A stretch of DNA of 64,000 nucleotides from Steroidobacter agaridevorans (GCF_009932555.1 NZ_BLJO01000007.1:419522-483521), one strand, 5' to 3'; numbered from the stretch's first letter, positions 8,080 to 17,307 are shown. Notes: a model not told the origin generated them from the letters alone. Numbers and translations are program-made.

Positions 8080-11057
8080 CAGAACGTCGCCGCCACACCG
8101 AAGTAAATTCTCCGGTCGTCGAGATACGAGCTGTACAACCGGCCGGGGTTGGTGCGATAGAAACTGTTGATCTCGCGCGTGAGATTCACGCCCTCGAACG
8201 TCAGCTGGAAGTTGTCGTTGATTCTGAACGACGCCGAGGCGTCGACCTGCCCGCGGGCATCGGCATAGTTGCTGCCGCCGGAGGCAATGGAGCCGCCGTT
8301 GGTCATGTACTCGCTGCGATAGTTGTACGCGACGCGTCCGCTGAACGGCCCCTTCTCGTAGTACACGACCGCGTTCGCGCTGTGCTCGGATGAGTTCGGA
8401 ATGGGCAACGTCTGGCCCGTCAGCTCATCTTTCTCCGGCGTCTCGCTATCGGCGTACGTATAAGTGAACGCATAGCCAAAGCCATCGAAAGGCTGCGGCA
8501 GCATGGTCAGCGCGTGCTGATAGTTGATCTCGACACCCTGAATCTCGCCGTCCTTGCCATTCACCGGCCGACCGATGATGTACGTGTACGCCGCCGGCCC
8601 CGTGAGCGTGTTGTTCGGCGCTTCCGGATGTTCCTCGACCACTTCCACCGACGTCGTGAACGCGGAAACATCTTTATAGAAGGCGCCGACCGCAATCAGA
8701 CTGGCCGGCGCGAAGTACCACTCGACCGTGGTATCGAACTGCGTGGCGCGGAACGGATCGAGATCGGGATTGCCTGAGAAGCCCGTCATCGACACCGGCT
8801 GCAGCGAAATGCCCACGCCCGTGCTCGTGAGGTCCGGACGCGCCACCACCTTGGCCGCGGCAAACCGCAATCGCAAATCGTCGCGCAGGTCGAAGATGAG
8901 ATTGAGGTTGGGCAGTGTATCGGAGAACGACTTGCCGGCGCGCGCCTCGATCGCTTGATTGCCGACGATGGTGTAGCCCAAGGATTCGCGGTCGACGTTC
9001 ACCTGGCGCACGCCGAGATCGCCCGTCATGGGCACGCCGAACAGGTCGCTGCCGAATCTCACCATCGCAAAGAACGCGTCAGTGGTCTGCTCCACCTGAT
9101 TGATGGTCGCCTTGGCGCCCGGAGTGTCGAACGAAATCGGCGTCGCGCCGAGCGCGCTGCGGATCTGGTTGAAGTCGGCCGACCCGGTGAGCACGCGGCG
9201 TGGAAAGCTGCCGCTTTCGCCAGGAAACATTCCACCGATGACGCCCGAGTAATTCAGCCCCGGCACCTCGGTTGCGAGCAACGGCGAGCCCGGTGTCGGA
9301 TCGTGGCTGGACAGCGCCGGATAGGTCGAGAGCGGATTGCCGCCGAACACTTCGATCGTCTCGGTGCGCGCGCCGACCTTTACAGACTTGAAGAACCCGT
9401 CGAGCTCATACTCGACATCGAAGTCCGCGTCGTGACCTTTGTTCTCCGCGACATAATCGACATCGAACGTCGTATAGATCTCGTACTGCGACGGATCGTA
9501 GATGTCGTAGTTGGCATTGAAGCCGTAGTCCGGCGAAACGTTCGAGCCCGCCGCGTCGTAGGAAACACTGGCGAGGTTGCCCGCGCGCTGGCGAGCCACG
9601 AGCACGTTGTCGTTGCCCGAATTGTTGTTGCCGCCGTCACCGCCGAGACCCGCGCCCTCACCTTCGCTCACCGACGCGTTGAGGTTCGCCGTCCAACGGT
9701 CCTTGGCCCAGTGGGCGTTGCCGCTGAGGTATTTGTTGTCGGAGTACGAGTCGCCGCCGTAAATCAGCGGACGCACCGTGACGCCGGAATAGTTGCCGGA
9801 GACCAGCGTGCCGCTGGCATCGATGACGCCGTTGGTGATGTTGTTGGTGAGAATGGCCTGCTGCGTCGAGCGGAGCCGATCGGTCTCGCGGCGAGACTTC
9901 ACGCCTTCGAGCGTGAACGTCAGCTCGTCCATCGGACGCCACTGCGCCGACGCGTTCACTGAGTAGCGCTCGTCCTCATAAGTGTTCGCCCAGCTCATCA
10001 GGCGCAGCGGCCGGAAGAAAGTGTCGTTGACGCCATCGCCGGTCGCATCGACGTTGGACACTTGAGTCCAGCCGCCGGATTGATAGACATCGCTCGCACC
10101 CGTCGAGTTGGAATACGAGCCGCTGAGCAACACGCCGAACTTGCGATCCGCGAATGTGTGCGCGACGAAGCCCGACACCTTCTCGCCCCACTCTTCGGCG
10201 CGATCGGCGTACGAGCTCTGCAGGCGGCCGGAGATGACCGAATCGGCCAGATCCAGCGGCCGCTTGGTGCGCAGGTTGATGACCGCACCCAGCCAGCCTT
10301 CCACCAGGTCCGCCGAGGGCGCCTTGATCACGTCGACGCCCGCCAGCAGCTCCGGCGAAACATCCGACAGATTGGGATCGCCGTTGCGAGCGCTGCCGAT
10401 GAAGCTCTTGCCATTCAGCAACAGTTTGTTGAGGCCGAGGCCGCGCACGGTGATGGACTTGCCTTCGCCTTCGACGCGCGTCACCTGCACGCCGGGAATC
10501 CGGCTCAACGTCTCGGCGATGTTTTGATCGGGCAGCTTGCCGATGTCTTCGGCCGAGATCGAATCCATGATGCGCGTGGCGTCGCGCTTCACATCGATGG
10601 CGTCGGCAATGGATTTTCTGATGCCGACGACGGTGACCGATTCGAGCACGGGCTCCGATGTCGACGCGCTCTCCTGGCCGCCGTCATCTCCGCCGCTATC
10701 CTGGGAAGGTTGTTCTTCCGCAGGCGCCGTCCGTGTCGATGACGACTGCTGCGCACTCGCGAGCACCAGCACGACATCGGACGAAGTGCGTTCGTGACGC
10801 AGCCCCGTTCCCGATAACAAATATTCCAGCGCCTGATCCGCCGTCATCGAGCCGCGCACGCCGGGCGCCTTGCGATCCGCAACGACGGTAGGATCGAACA
10901 CCAGTTCCGTTTGCGTCTGCCGCCCGAGCGCCGTCAACGACTGCGCAAGATTGCCACTCTCGATCTCGATCGTTGTTTGCTCGCTGACTTGAGCGAAGGC
11001 ATTGCCGGCCAGCGCGAGCGCGCAGACTCCACCCGTGGCCCATTGAACCTTGTGCAC
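8079..11057 (-). CDS. TonB-dependent receptor with N-terminal STN signalling domain
   Basis: About 992 residues. The chosen start is GTG at 11057 because AAGGGGGAAGA lies directly upstream and a signal peptide (ATGGVCALALAGNAFAQ) follows; an ATG at 11084 has no ribosome site. Mature residues about 28-85 match the secretin/TonB short N-terminal domain that contacts a FecR-type anti-sigma factor (LAQSLTALGRQTQTELVFDP). A Ser/Gln/Gly-rich linker follows, then a TonB box (ESVTVVGIR), a plug with DIGKLPDQNIAETLSRIPGV, and a barrel ending in FGVAATF. Motifs are of the TonB-Xanth-Caul carbohydrate-receptor type. FecR and FecI-like genes lie immediately upstream on the same strand, so it probably both imports a substrate and signals its presence. 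Confidence 0.92.
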   Translation of the reverse strand: MHKVQWATGGVCALALAGNAFAQVSEQTTIEIESGNLAQSLTALGRQTQTELVFDPTVVADRKAPGVRGSMTADQALEYLLSGTGLRHERTSSDVVLVLASAQQSSSTRTAPAEEQPSQDSGGDDGGQESASTSEPVLESVTVVGIRKSIADAIDVKRDATRIMDSISAEDIGKLPDQNIAETLSRIPGVQVTRVEGEGKSITVRGLGLNKLLLNGKSFIGSARNGDPNLSDVSPELLAGVDVIKAPSADLVEGWLGAVINLRTKRPLDLADSVISGRLQSSYADRAEEWGEKVSGFVAHTFADRKFGVLLSGSYSNSTGASDVYQSGGWTQVSNVDATGDGVNDTFFRPLRLMSWANTYEDERYSVNASAQWRPMDELTFTLEGVKSRRETDRLRSTQQAILTNNITNGVIDASGTLVSGNYSGVTVRPLIYGGDSYSDNKYLSGNAHWAKDRWTANLNASVSEGEGAGLGGDGGNNNSGNDNVLVARQRAGNLASVSYDAAGSNVSPDYGFNANYDIYDPSQYEIYTTFDVDYVAENKGHDADFDVEYELDGFFKSVKVGARTETIEVFGGNPLSTYPALSSHDPTPGSPLLATEVPGLNYSGVIGGMFPGESGSFPRRVLTGSADFNQIRSALGATPISFDTPGAKATINQVEQTTDAFFAMVRFGSDLFGVPMTGDLGVRQVNVDRESLGYTIVGNQAIEARAGKSFSDTLPNLNLIFDLRDDLRLRFAAAKVVARPDLTSTGVGISLQPVSMTGFSGNPDLDPFRATQFDTTVEWYFAPASLIAVGAFYKDVSAFTTSVEVVEEHPEAPNNTLTGPAAYTYIIGRPVNGKDGEIQGVEINYQHALTMLPQPFDGFGYAFTYTYADSETPEKDELTGQTLPIPNSSEHSANAVVYYEKGPFSGRVAYNYRSEYMTNGGSIASGGSNYADARGQVDASASFRINDNFQLTFEGVNLTREINSFYRTNPGRLYSSYLDDRRIYFGVAATF

Positions 11058-11135
11058 TCTTCCCCCTTCGCTGCTGACGGCCATACGGCTCTATATTTCC
11101 AAGAACGTGCAGCGCTCGAAAAACCGCCAGCGTTG

Positions 11136-12185
11136 TCAGCGCGGAACCAGGGCGAACCGGTCGGTGCCGCGATATTCGATCGTGACCGGATGCAAGCTGG
11201 TCACGGCTTCCAGGAACTTGCGCTGGCTGTTGGTGCGAAACACACCCGAGATCGGCAGCTTCGCGACCTGCGGATCGTCGATGCTGATGGTCTGTGCGGA
11301 GTAGCGATTGAACTCGGCGACCGCATCGGCCAGCGACGTGTTGTCGAACTCGATGAGCCCATCGCGCCATTTCAGCAAACGTTCCTGATCTTCCGCTGCC
11401 GCGCGCACGACTTGTTTGTCGGTCGCCACGAGCGCCTCGCCGGGATTGAGATGAACGCTTGCTGTGGAGTCTCGAGTCGGAGGCGACGCGGAACCGGAGG
11501 GCTCGGCATTCTCGACGACGACGTGACCTTCGACGAGTTGCACCTCGACCCGTCCCTGATCGAGCCGGACATCGAAAGCCGTGCCCACCGCGACGATTTG
11601 CTTGCCGCCCGCCACCACGACGAACGGCCGCGACGGATCTTTCGCGACATTGAAAAACGCCTGGCCGCGGAGGACTTCGACGGTGCGCCGGCGGCCGTCG
11701 AAAACGACATCGAGGTCGGTCTCCGTGTTGAGCGTGAGCGCCGAGCCATCCGGCAATGTCACATCGAGTTTCTCGCCGCGTCGGGTGACGTAATCCGCCG
11801 CGCCCTTCTCGTAAAGCGAAGCGACGGGACCGCCGCGAAACAAATTGGAACCGTCGCCAGCGACGATGAGAGCTCCCAGACCAGCAAACAGCAGCACGAG
11901 CGCCGCCGCCGCCGCTCTGACCCCGAGCCAGGAACGTTCCGATTGATAACGCAGCGCCGCCCGACGAAGCGCATCCAACGATGCATCTTCGGGCGAGGCA
12001 TCGAAGACATGCATCGCCGCCAGGGCACGCTCGTAAGCCGCGGCATTCTCGGCCGATCGACTGCGCCAGGCCTCGAAGGCACGACGCTCTTCGTCGGAGA
12101 CATTGTCGCCATCGAGGCGCACCGCCCAGCGCGCGGCCGCTTCGGCGGAGGACAGATCTGCGGGGACGGGACGAGCGCGCATCAT
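11136..12185 (-). CDS. FecR-type transmembrane anti-sigma regulator
   Basis: The 349-residue protein has a cytoplasmic N-terminus with the FecR_N pattern (AARWAVRLDGD, then ERRAFEAWRSRSAENAAAYERA). A single membrane helix lies at about residues 88-108, followed by the periplasmic FecR domain (about 130-225: RRGEKLDVTLPDGSALTLNT, GQAFFNVAKDPSRPFVV, VGTAFDVR). The C-terminal DUF4974-like segment contains FDNTSLADAVAEFNRYS and resembles the STN fold. It should relay the signal from the receptor STN domain to the sigma factor. Its ATG overlaps the sigma-factor stop. The 78-base gap before the receptor GTG holds nothing clear beyond the receptor ribosome site. Confidence 0.92.
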   Translation of the reverse strand: MMRARPVPADLSSAEAAARWAVRLDGDNVSDEERRAFEAWRSRSAENAAAYERALAAMHVFDASPEDASLDALRRAALRYQSERSWLGVRAAAAALVLLFAGLGALIVAGDGSNLFRGGPVASLYEKGAADYVTRRGEKLDVTLPDGSALTLNTETDLDVVFDGRRRTVEVLRGQAFFNVAKDPSRPFVVVAGGKQIVAVGTAFDVRLDQGRVEVQLVEGHVVVENAEPSGSASPPTRDSTASVHLNPGEALVATDKQVVRAAAEDQERLLKWRDGLIEFDNTSLADAVAEFNRYSAQTISIDDPQVAKLPISGVFRTNSQRKFLEAVTSLHPVTIEYRGTDRFALVPR

Positions 12186-12724
12186 GACTTCCCGTTCAAA
12201 CGCAGATCGAGATGAGCCACGGCGCGCGCCATGTGCTTCTCCACCGTGCTCATCGGCATCTGCAAACGTTTGGCAATGTCGGCGTAGCGCATGCCCTCGA
12301 GCCGCCGCAGAAGAAAGATGGTGCGCGTGACCTCCGGCAGTTCGAGCACTGCCGCCGTCGCGCTCGCCAGGCTTTGCTTGCCGGCGAGATCGCGTTCGGG
12401 CGTGGCATCGTCCTCGAGATTCGGCAGCTCGACTTCGAGCTGCTCGTGCGCGGCCGACTGACGCACCTGGCGCTTGCGCAGCCAGTCGTTGAGCACGCTT
12501 TGCGCGGTCTGGAAGACGTAACCGGCGACGATCTGCGAGCCGTCGGCCTGCACTTTGCGCACCAGGCGCACGAACACGTCCTGGACCAGGTCGTCGATCT
12601 CGTGCTGTTCCTTGACGCGTTTACCGAAGAATCGCCCCAGCGCAGGACGAAACTGGCGCGAAAGCAGCGCTATTTGCTCCGATTCCGCGCTCTCGCCGCG
12701 GCGTGCCTGTCCCGGCGCATCCAT
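12182..12724 (-). CDS. FecI-type ECF sigma factor
   Basis: The 180-residue protein has region 2 (HEIDDLVQDVFVRLVRKVQ) and region 4 (GMRYADIAKRLQMPMSTVEKHMARAVAHL), the layout of ECF sigma factors. The region-4 ending with a conserved KHM motif is characteristic of FecI-like members. It is co-encoded with FecR and the STN receptor, so it should transcribe the receptor operon when the receptor is occupied. The 216-base gap upstream, to the lipoprotein gene ending at 12941, carries no gene; TATCTACTAT near the start could serve as part of a promoter. Confidence 0.92.
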   Translation of the reverse strand: MDAPGQARRGESAESEQIALLSRQFRPALGRFFGKRVKEQHEIDDLVQDVFVRLVRKVQADGSQIVAGYVFQTAQSVLNDWLRKRQVRQSAAHEQLEVELPNLEDDATPERDLAGKQSLASATAAVLELPEVTRTIFLLRRLEGMRYADIAKRLQMPMSTVEKHMARAVAHLDLRLNGKS

Positions 12725-12940
12725 CTCGACCCGATTCTCCAGCTCAACCCGGCGTAGCCCGCCATAGTAGATAAGAACGCGCCCCTGACTAAAACCCGCC
12801 GCTGCCCTGCTTGCTGGCTGTCAGCCCGATCTGATATCGAGTGCGCCACATTCTCCGGCTGCCCGAGACGGCAAGATAATTCTCAGCGGGAGCGGCGCGA
12901 AACCGGGGAGCGCGCGCAAAACGGCGCTTGACGCGCTAGA

Positions 12941-13402
12941 TCAGGAGGCGTCGATCTCGATCGTATTGCCGGCCACGACGCGGTCTTCTTCGCATTTGAC
13001 TTTGTCGAGCGGCGTCAATGACACCTTGCCGGACGCGCGCACGGTCGCCACGCGAGACTGATCGAGCTGGTATTCGCTGTGGAACTCGACGGCGTTCTCG
13101 GGGACCACTTCCCACTGCACGCTGTGCGCCACTTCGGGCTCGACTTCGACCGGCGGCCGATACACCCAGCACTGACCGGGCGTGAGCTCGCTGCGCGAAA
13201 TCTTTTTCCACTGTCCGGTGGTGCGGCGCTCGACGTGCAACACCACCTGCCCGCCGGGTGGCACCTTCATGGGCGATGCCGTGGCTTTCAATTCGACCGT
13301 TTGCTGTCCGTCGAGGACATAGACGGTCGGGCCGCGTTGTTCGCCGCAGCCGGCGACCAGGGCGAGGATGCCGGGAACGAGCAGAATAGCTACGGATCGC
13401 AT
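12941..13402 (-). CDS. Small lipoprotein of unknown function
   Basis: The 153-residue protein has a lipobox (ILALVAGC, Cys at 19). The mature part is beta-rich, with alternating Val/Glu/Thr strands and two further cysteines (Cys78 in GQCWVYRP and Cys136 in VKCEEDRV) that could form a disulfide. I recognise no family. It may be an immunoglobulin-like or extracytoplasmic binding domain. It is divergent from the ECF sigma gene at 13519, with 116 bases between them that should hold both promoters. Confidence 0.7.
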   Translation of the reverse strand: MRSVAILLVPGILALVAGCGEQRGPTVYVLDGQQTVELKATASPMKVPPGGQVVLHVERRTTGQWKKISRSELTPGQCWVYRPPVEVEPEVAHSVQWEVVPENAVEFHSEYQLDQSRVATVRASGKVSLTPLDKVKCEEDRVVAGNTIEIDAS

Positions 13403-13518
13403 GATGGGATGGTTTACCTCGCCGCTATGTTGACGGAATCATCCCCGGCAGGCCAGCTTGACACCGCTTTTGCACGTGTTGCCGTGATACTTCCGGGCTC
13501 GCGTCGTATATAGCTTTC

Positions 13519-14049
13519 ATGGTCTCGCAACAGATGGACATGGCCAACGCCGGCTCCCGGGAGCCGGCGGACAAAGTGGACTGGGACGCGGTGTACGCGG
13601 ATCAGCTGCCACGCATTTACAACTATTTCCGGTTCCGGCTGGGTGGCGAGGCCGAGGTCGAGGATCTGACCGCCCGCACCTTCGAGAAGGCCTGGTCGGC
13701 CCGTGCCCGCTATCGGCGCGACCTGGCCGGCTTCTCGACCTGGTTGTTCAGGATCGCTCAGAACGTGGGCATCGACTACCTGCGCTCCCGGCACCCGCAC
13801 GCGCCGCTGGATGCGGCCGTCGATCTTGCCGCCGAGATCACGCCGGAACTGGAAGCCGCCCGGGATTCCGATCTGTCACGACTGGGCCGGCTCACCGCCC
13901 GACTGCCCGAGCGCGAGCAGGAGCTGATCGCATTGAAGTATGGCGCCGCGCTCAACAATCGCGAGATCGCGCGCCTCACCGGGTTGAGCGAATCGAACGT
14001 CGGCACCTCGTTGTATCGAATCGTTCAGACGCTGCGTTCGCAATGGTGA
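13519..14049 (+). CDS. ECF-family RNA polymerase sigma factor
   Basis: This 176-residue protein has region 2 (PRIYNYFRFRLGGEAEVEDLTARTFEKAW) with the following FSTWLFRIAQNVGIDYLR segment. It also has a complete region 4 (LPEREQELIALKYGAALNNREIARLTGLSESNV) with a helix-turn-helix. The region-2.4 residues differ from the FecI type in this window. Starts at 13519 or 13534 are both possible; neither has a strong ribosome site. It is followed after 15 bases by a membrane protein with an anti-sigma-like N-terminus, which overlaps a secretin-like gene, so the three probably form one regulon unit. Confidence 0.9.
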   Translation: MVSQQMDMANAGSREPADKVDWDAVYADQLPRIYNYFRFRLGGEAEVEDLTARTFEKAWSARARYRRDLAGFSTWLFRIAQNVGIDYLRSRHPHAPLDAAVDLAAEITPELEAARDSDLSRLGRLTARLPEREQELIALKYGAALNNREIARLTGLSESNVGTSLYRIVQTLRSQW

Positions 14050-14064
14050 CGACAGGAAGCAGCG

Positions 14065-15516
14065 ATGCATGACGAATTCTTGAAAGCACTTCGCCGCGAC
14101 CCGCCGCCCCAGTTCGCGCGTCGGCTCAAACAGCAACTGCAGGCGCAGGACGCAGAAGCCAAGCGGCGCTCCTGGTCGCGGCGGACCCGCGCCCTGGTGT
14201 TTCTGATCGTCGGGTCGGCGTTCGCGAGCGGAATGTTAGTTCTCGAAAGGCAGTCGTCCGAGAAGTCGGAGCCCGCGCAATCGCAAGCGCAGACACAGAT
14301 GGCCGCCGCAAAGTCGGACTCGACCGCGTATCGACCGCGCTCTCTCGGCCCCGGGTTCGTGCCCGAAGGCAACGGCGCGACCCCGTTTGATAATGACAAC
14401 TCACACGAACCGGCGGGCTCGCCAGCAAACATGGGTTTCCCGGCTCAGCCAGGTTCGACGACAGAAGGTCCCGCCGCCGCCGCACCGAGTACCCCGGAGC
14501 AGACGACGCAGGGCGGGCTGATCCGATCGCAACCGCCAGCGCGGATTGCAGTGTCGCCGCTCACGGATGCTCTGGTACTCAGCGTTCTGGCCCGCCGGCC
14601 ACCCGGCAAACTCGGCGCCGAGCCGCGGACCCAGACAATCGAAGCAGACGCTGCTTTTGCCGGGCTGTGCGCGCCCGGCAACGCTCGGCAGTTCGATATG
14701 GTCGTAGCGTCGCGCCGCATCGCTCATGCTGAGTTTGCAACTTGCCGTCGCAATGGCATCGACAGAATCATCGAGTCGAAGCTCGGCTATCAGGCGCTGG
14801 TGCTCACCGGCGGTCGTGACAGCACGCCCATGAAGTTGTCGGCGAGCGATGTATATCTTGCGATTGCGAGAAAGATCCCCGATCCACTCGAACCGGCGCG
14901 CTTCATCGACAACCCGAACATCACCTGGGACCAGATCGATGGCAAGCTCGAATATCGCCCCATCGCGCTGTTTGGACCCGCTCGCGCCACTCCCCTGCAT
15001 CGGCTCTTCGCAGCGGCGTTGCTCGAGCGTGGCTGCAACGCACAGCGATCTATCGAAAGGCTGCGCCTCGCCGACCCGGACCTGCACGCGGATCTATGCC
15101 ACACGGTGCGTGACGATCGTCTCTATTCGGAAGTCGAGCAAACCGCTTCGCTGATTCCCCAGAATCTGTGGGCCGACCCGAATGCGTTCGTGCTGGTGGA
15201 CTACGAGTTCTATCGCGAGAATCGAGGCCAACTCTCCGTCAGCGCCCTCGAAGGCCCGGAGCCCTCCACCGCGGCGTTTGCGGACGGCACCTATCCGCTC
15301 GCCCGGCCGATCTATCTGTACGTGAACCTGACCCACCTCACTCGCGTGGTCGATGCCTATGGCTTGATGCGCGAACTGCAGTCAATGGAGCGTTATGCTC
15401 GCGGCGACTCCGGCTTCGTTCGCCTCGATGAGCAAGACGCGCAGCAACAGCGGTCCCGCCCGACGCAAACACTTTCCGAATCCGATCTCATCCCCGAAAG
15501 GAGTGTCCCCCGATGA
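14065..15516 (+). CDS. Membrane-anchored protein: anti-sigma-like N-terminus plus PstS-like periplasmic domain
   Basis: The 483-residue protein starts with a cytoplasmic segment (about 1-45, MHDEFLKALRRDPPPQFARRL) of the kind found before anti-sigma membrane helices. One membrane helix follows (about 46-65), then a Pro/Gln/Ala-rich linker (about 70-165). From about 170 to 460 the sequence resembles the PstS phosphate-binding fold: FDMVVASRRIAHAEFATC, GIDRIIESKLGYQALVL, LSASDVYLAIARKIPD, WDQI, RPIALFGPARATPLHRLF, VRDDRLYSEVEQ and finally the diagnostic YPLARPIYLYVNLTHL. The usual SGT anion-binding triplet is replaced by ATP (RATPLHR), so the ligand may not be phosphate. Its position after an ECF sigma gene suggests direct ligand control of the sigma factor. 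Confidence 0.72.
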   Translation: MHDEFLKALRRDPPPQFARRLKQQLQAQDAEAKRRSWSRRTRALVFLIVGSAFASGMLVLERQSSEKSEPAQSQAQTQMAAAKSDSTAYRPRSLGPGFVPEGNGATPFDNDNSHEPAGSPANMGFPAQPGSTTEGPAAAAPSTPEQTTQGGLIRSQPPARIAVSPLTDALVLSVLARRPPGKLGAEPRTQTIEADAAFAGLCAPGNARQFDMVVASRRIAHAEFATCRRNGIDRIIESKLGYQALVLTGGRDSTPMKLSASDVYLAIARKIPDPLEPARFIDNPNITWDQIDGKLEYRPIALFGPARATPLHRLFAAALLERGCNAQRSIERLRLADPDLHADLCHTVRDDRLYSEVEQTASLIPQNLWADPNAFVLVDYEFYRENRGQLSVSALEGPEPSTAAFADGTYPLARPIYLYVNLTHLTRVVDAYGLMRELQSMERYARGDSGFVRLDEQDAQQQRSRPTQTLSESDLIPERSVPR

Positions 15517-16112
15517 AGTCCCGCGCCTGCCTGTTTGCGCACGCCTGTGCCGTTCTTGCGCTGCTGAGCGCCCCTCACGCGCCAGCGGAAAGCCCGGCTC
15601 CGGCCAGTCCCAGCGCTGTTCCGATCACGCAAGTGATCGCAGGCACGGCCAGGAAAACCGGCAAGAAGTTTCTGGTCGAGCGGCGCGTTGTCGGCGATGT
15701 GACGGTCATCGGGCTCGACCCCGATAACCTCGACTACCCCACGCTGCTGTCCGTGCTGGAGCTGAACGGATTCTCTGCTGTCGATGACGGCAAATATGTC
15801 CGCGTCGTGCCCGATGCGAACTCGCGGCAGTTTGCCGGCCCGGTGCTAACCGGCGGCGACGGTTCTTACGCGAGCGCCGAGTACGTGACTCGCATTCTCT
15901 CGGTCAAGAACGTGCCGGCCGCGATGCTGGTGCCGGTGCTGCGCCCGCTGGTCCCGCAAAACGGCCACCTGGTCGCCCTGCCCTGCGCGAACAAGCTGAT
16001 CCTGGCGGACACTTACGCCAACGTGAAGCGCATGGAAAAAATCGTGAGCGCGCTCGATGCCGGCGGCGAGCCGTACACGCCGGAGAAATGCAGTCCGTCG
16101 ACCGGCAACTGA
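15513..16112 (+). CDS. Exported secretin N-domain-like protein
   Basis: The 199-residue protein has a signal peptide (about 1-27, LALLSAPHAPAES). The body resembles the N0/N1 domains of secretins such as GspD: TARKTGKKFLVERRVVGDVTV and a YPTLLSVLELNGFSAVDDGKYVRVVPD N0-like unit, then a second unit, ILSVKNVPAAMLVPVLRPLVPQNGHLVALPCANKLILAD followed by VKRMEKIVSALD. It lacks the barrel-forming secretin domain, so it cannot form a pore by itself. Its ATG overlaps the stop of the PstS-like gene. It may be an accessory subunit of a type II secretion machine encoded elsewhere, or a periplasmic partner of the PstS-like protein. Confidence 0.72.
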   Translation: MKSRACLFAHACAVLALLSAPHAPAESPAPASPSAVPITQVIAGTARKTGKKFLVERRVVGDVTVIGLDPDNLDYPTLLSVLELNGFSAVDDGKYVRVVPDANSRQFAGPVLTGGDGSYASAEYVTRILSVKNVPAAMLVPVLRPLVPQNGHLVALPCANKLILADTYANVKRMEKIVSALDAGGEPYTPEKCSPSTGN

Positions 16113-16153
16113 ATCGGTTGTAAGAAAATCCGGGCAGCGCGAACTAACTATGC

Positions 16154-16723
16154 ATGGACGGCCTTTCACCCGACACAGTTTTGGACGCGCTGCCTCGACC
16201 CGCGCAAACCACCGATGAAGCGGATCGACTGTTTGCCCGCGCCCTCGCCGAATTTGGGCCGGCCATAGCGCGCATCGTCGGCGCGAACGAAGCCAATCGC
16301 GAGCTGCGGGCGGATCTGCAACAAGAGATCTATCTCGAGCTGTGGCGCAGCTTTGCGATCTTCGACGGCCGCTGCTCGCTCGGCACTTGGGTATATCGAG
16401 TCGCGCACAACCTGGCGGCCCGACATGTCACTCGACGCCAGCGCCTGAGCCATCGCGAGCTCTGCAACCTGGAAGAAATCATCGAGCCCATCGACCCGCA
16501 CGATGCGGCCCGTCAGCTCGACGATGAGCAGCGGCTCGGCCTGCTGAACAAGCTGATCGGCCAGCTCAAGCCGCTCGATCGCCAGATCGTGCTGTTGTAT
16601 CTGGATGACCTGGACACCGCGCAGATCAGCGAAGTCACCGGCCTGTCCGTGAGTCACGTCGGCGTAAAAATCCATCGAGCCAAACGCCTGCTCGTACAGT
16701 TGTACGAGGGACATCAGTCATGA
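16154..16723 (+). CDS. Second plus-strand ECF-family sigma factor
   Basis: The 189-residue protein has region 2 (LRADLQQEIYLELWRSFAIFDGRCSLGTWVYRVAHNLAARHV) and region 4 (LKPLDRQIVLLYLDDLDTAQISEVTGLSVSHVGVKIHRAKRLL). The long acidic linker between the two regions (NLEEIIEPIDPHDAARQLDD) is unlike the other sigma factors here. It is translationally coupled (ATGA) to a small polytopic membrane protein that is the likely anti-sigma partner. The 41-base gap after the secretin-like gene is too short to prove a separate promoter. Confidence 0.9.
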   Translation: MDGLSPDTVLDALPRPAQTTDEADRLFARALAEFGPAIARIVGANEANRELRADLQQEIYLELWRSFAIFDGRCSLGTWVYRVAHNLAARHVTRRQRLSHRELCNLEEIIEPIDPHDAARQLDDEQRLGLLNKLIGQLKPLDRQIVLLYLDDLDTAQISEVTGLSVSHVGVKIHRAKRLLVQLYEGHQS

Positions 16724-17307
16724 CCGAGCGTAACGACGATCCCATCAAAGCTCTCTGGCGCGCGCAATCCACGGAGGTACCCGCGATGTCTGTTTCCTAT
16801 GTTCGCCATCGCTCTGGCGAGTTGCATCGAGCCTTCCGCATCCGCAACTGGCTCGAGCAGGGCGCGGGCGTGCTGGGGTTTGCCGGATGCCTGGTAGTCA
16901 TCCTCATGGCGCCGCATCCGTGGGTCAAAGCGGCGGCGGCCCTGATACTGATCGGCGGCGCTTACAGCGGGTGGCAATGGCATCGGCGGACCGCGTCGTT
17001 CCGGACCGACCCGTCCAAATCCAGCGAAGCCAGCCTGTCGTTTTATAAGCATGAGCTGGAGCGCAAGCGCGATATCCATCGGACGCTGTGGCGCTGGTAC
17101 CTGCTGCCGATTGCGCCCGGCGTCATCGCCATGCTGAGCTGGAATTTCTTCGGCGATCCGCAGACCCGAGGAACATCTGCGCCCTGGGGTGTGCTCGGAA
17201 TGCTGGTCGTCTGGCTGGTCGTTTCCTTGATCTACGAGCGCTCCAAGGCGGCGCAGTGTCAGCGGGAGATCGACGCGCTGTCGGCATTGGCGGAACCGGA
17301 GAGCTGA
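16720..17307 (+). CDS. Polytopic membrane protein, likely partner of the adjacent sigma factor
   Basis: The 195-residue protein has a cytoplasmic N-terminus (NDDPIKALWRAQSTEVPAMS) and about four membrane helices in two pairs: about 47-63 and 68-84, then 125-140 and 150-168. A charged segment lies between the pairs. The opening residues (DPIKALWRAQ) are a pattern I associate with membrane proteins that follow ECF sigma genes, but I know no named family. The start overlaps the sigma stop. Function as anti-sigma factor is inferred from context only. Confidence 0.72.
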   Translation: MTERNDDPIKALWRAQSTEVPAMSVSYVRHRSGELHRAFRIRNWLEQGAGVLGFAGCLVVILMAPHPWVKAAAALILIGGAYSGWQWHRRTASFRTDPSKSSEASLSFYKHELERKRDIHRTLWRWYLLPIAPGVIAMLSWNFFGDPQTRGTSAPWGVLGMLVVWLVVSLIYERSKAAQCQREIDALSALAEPES

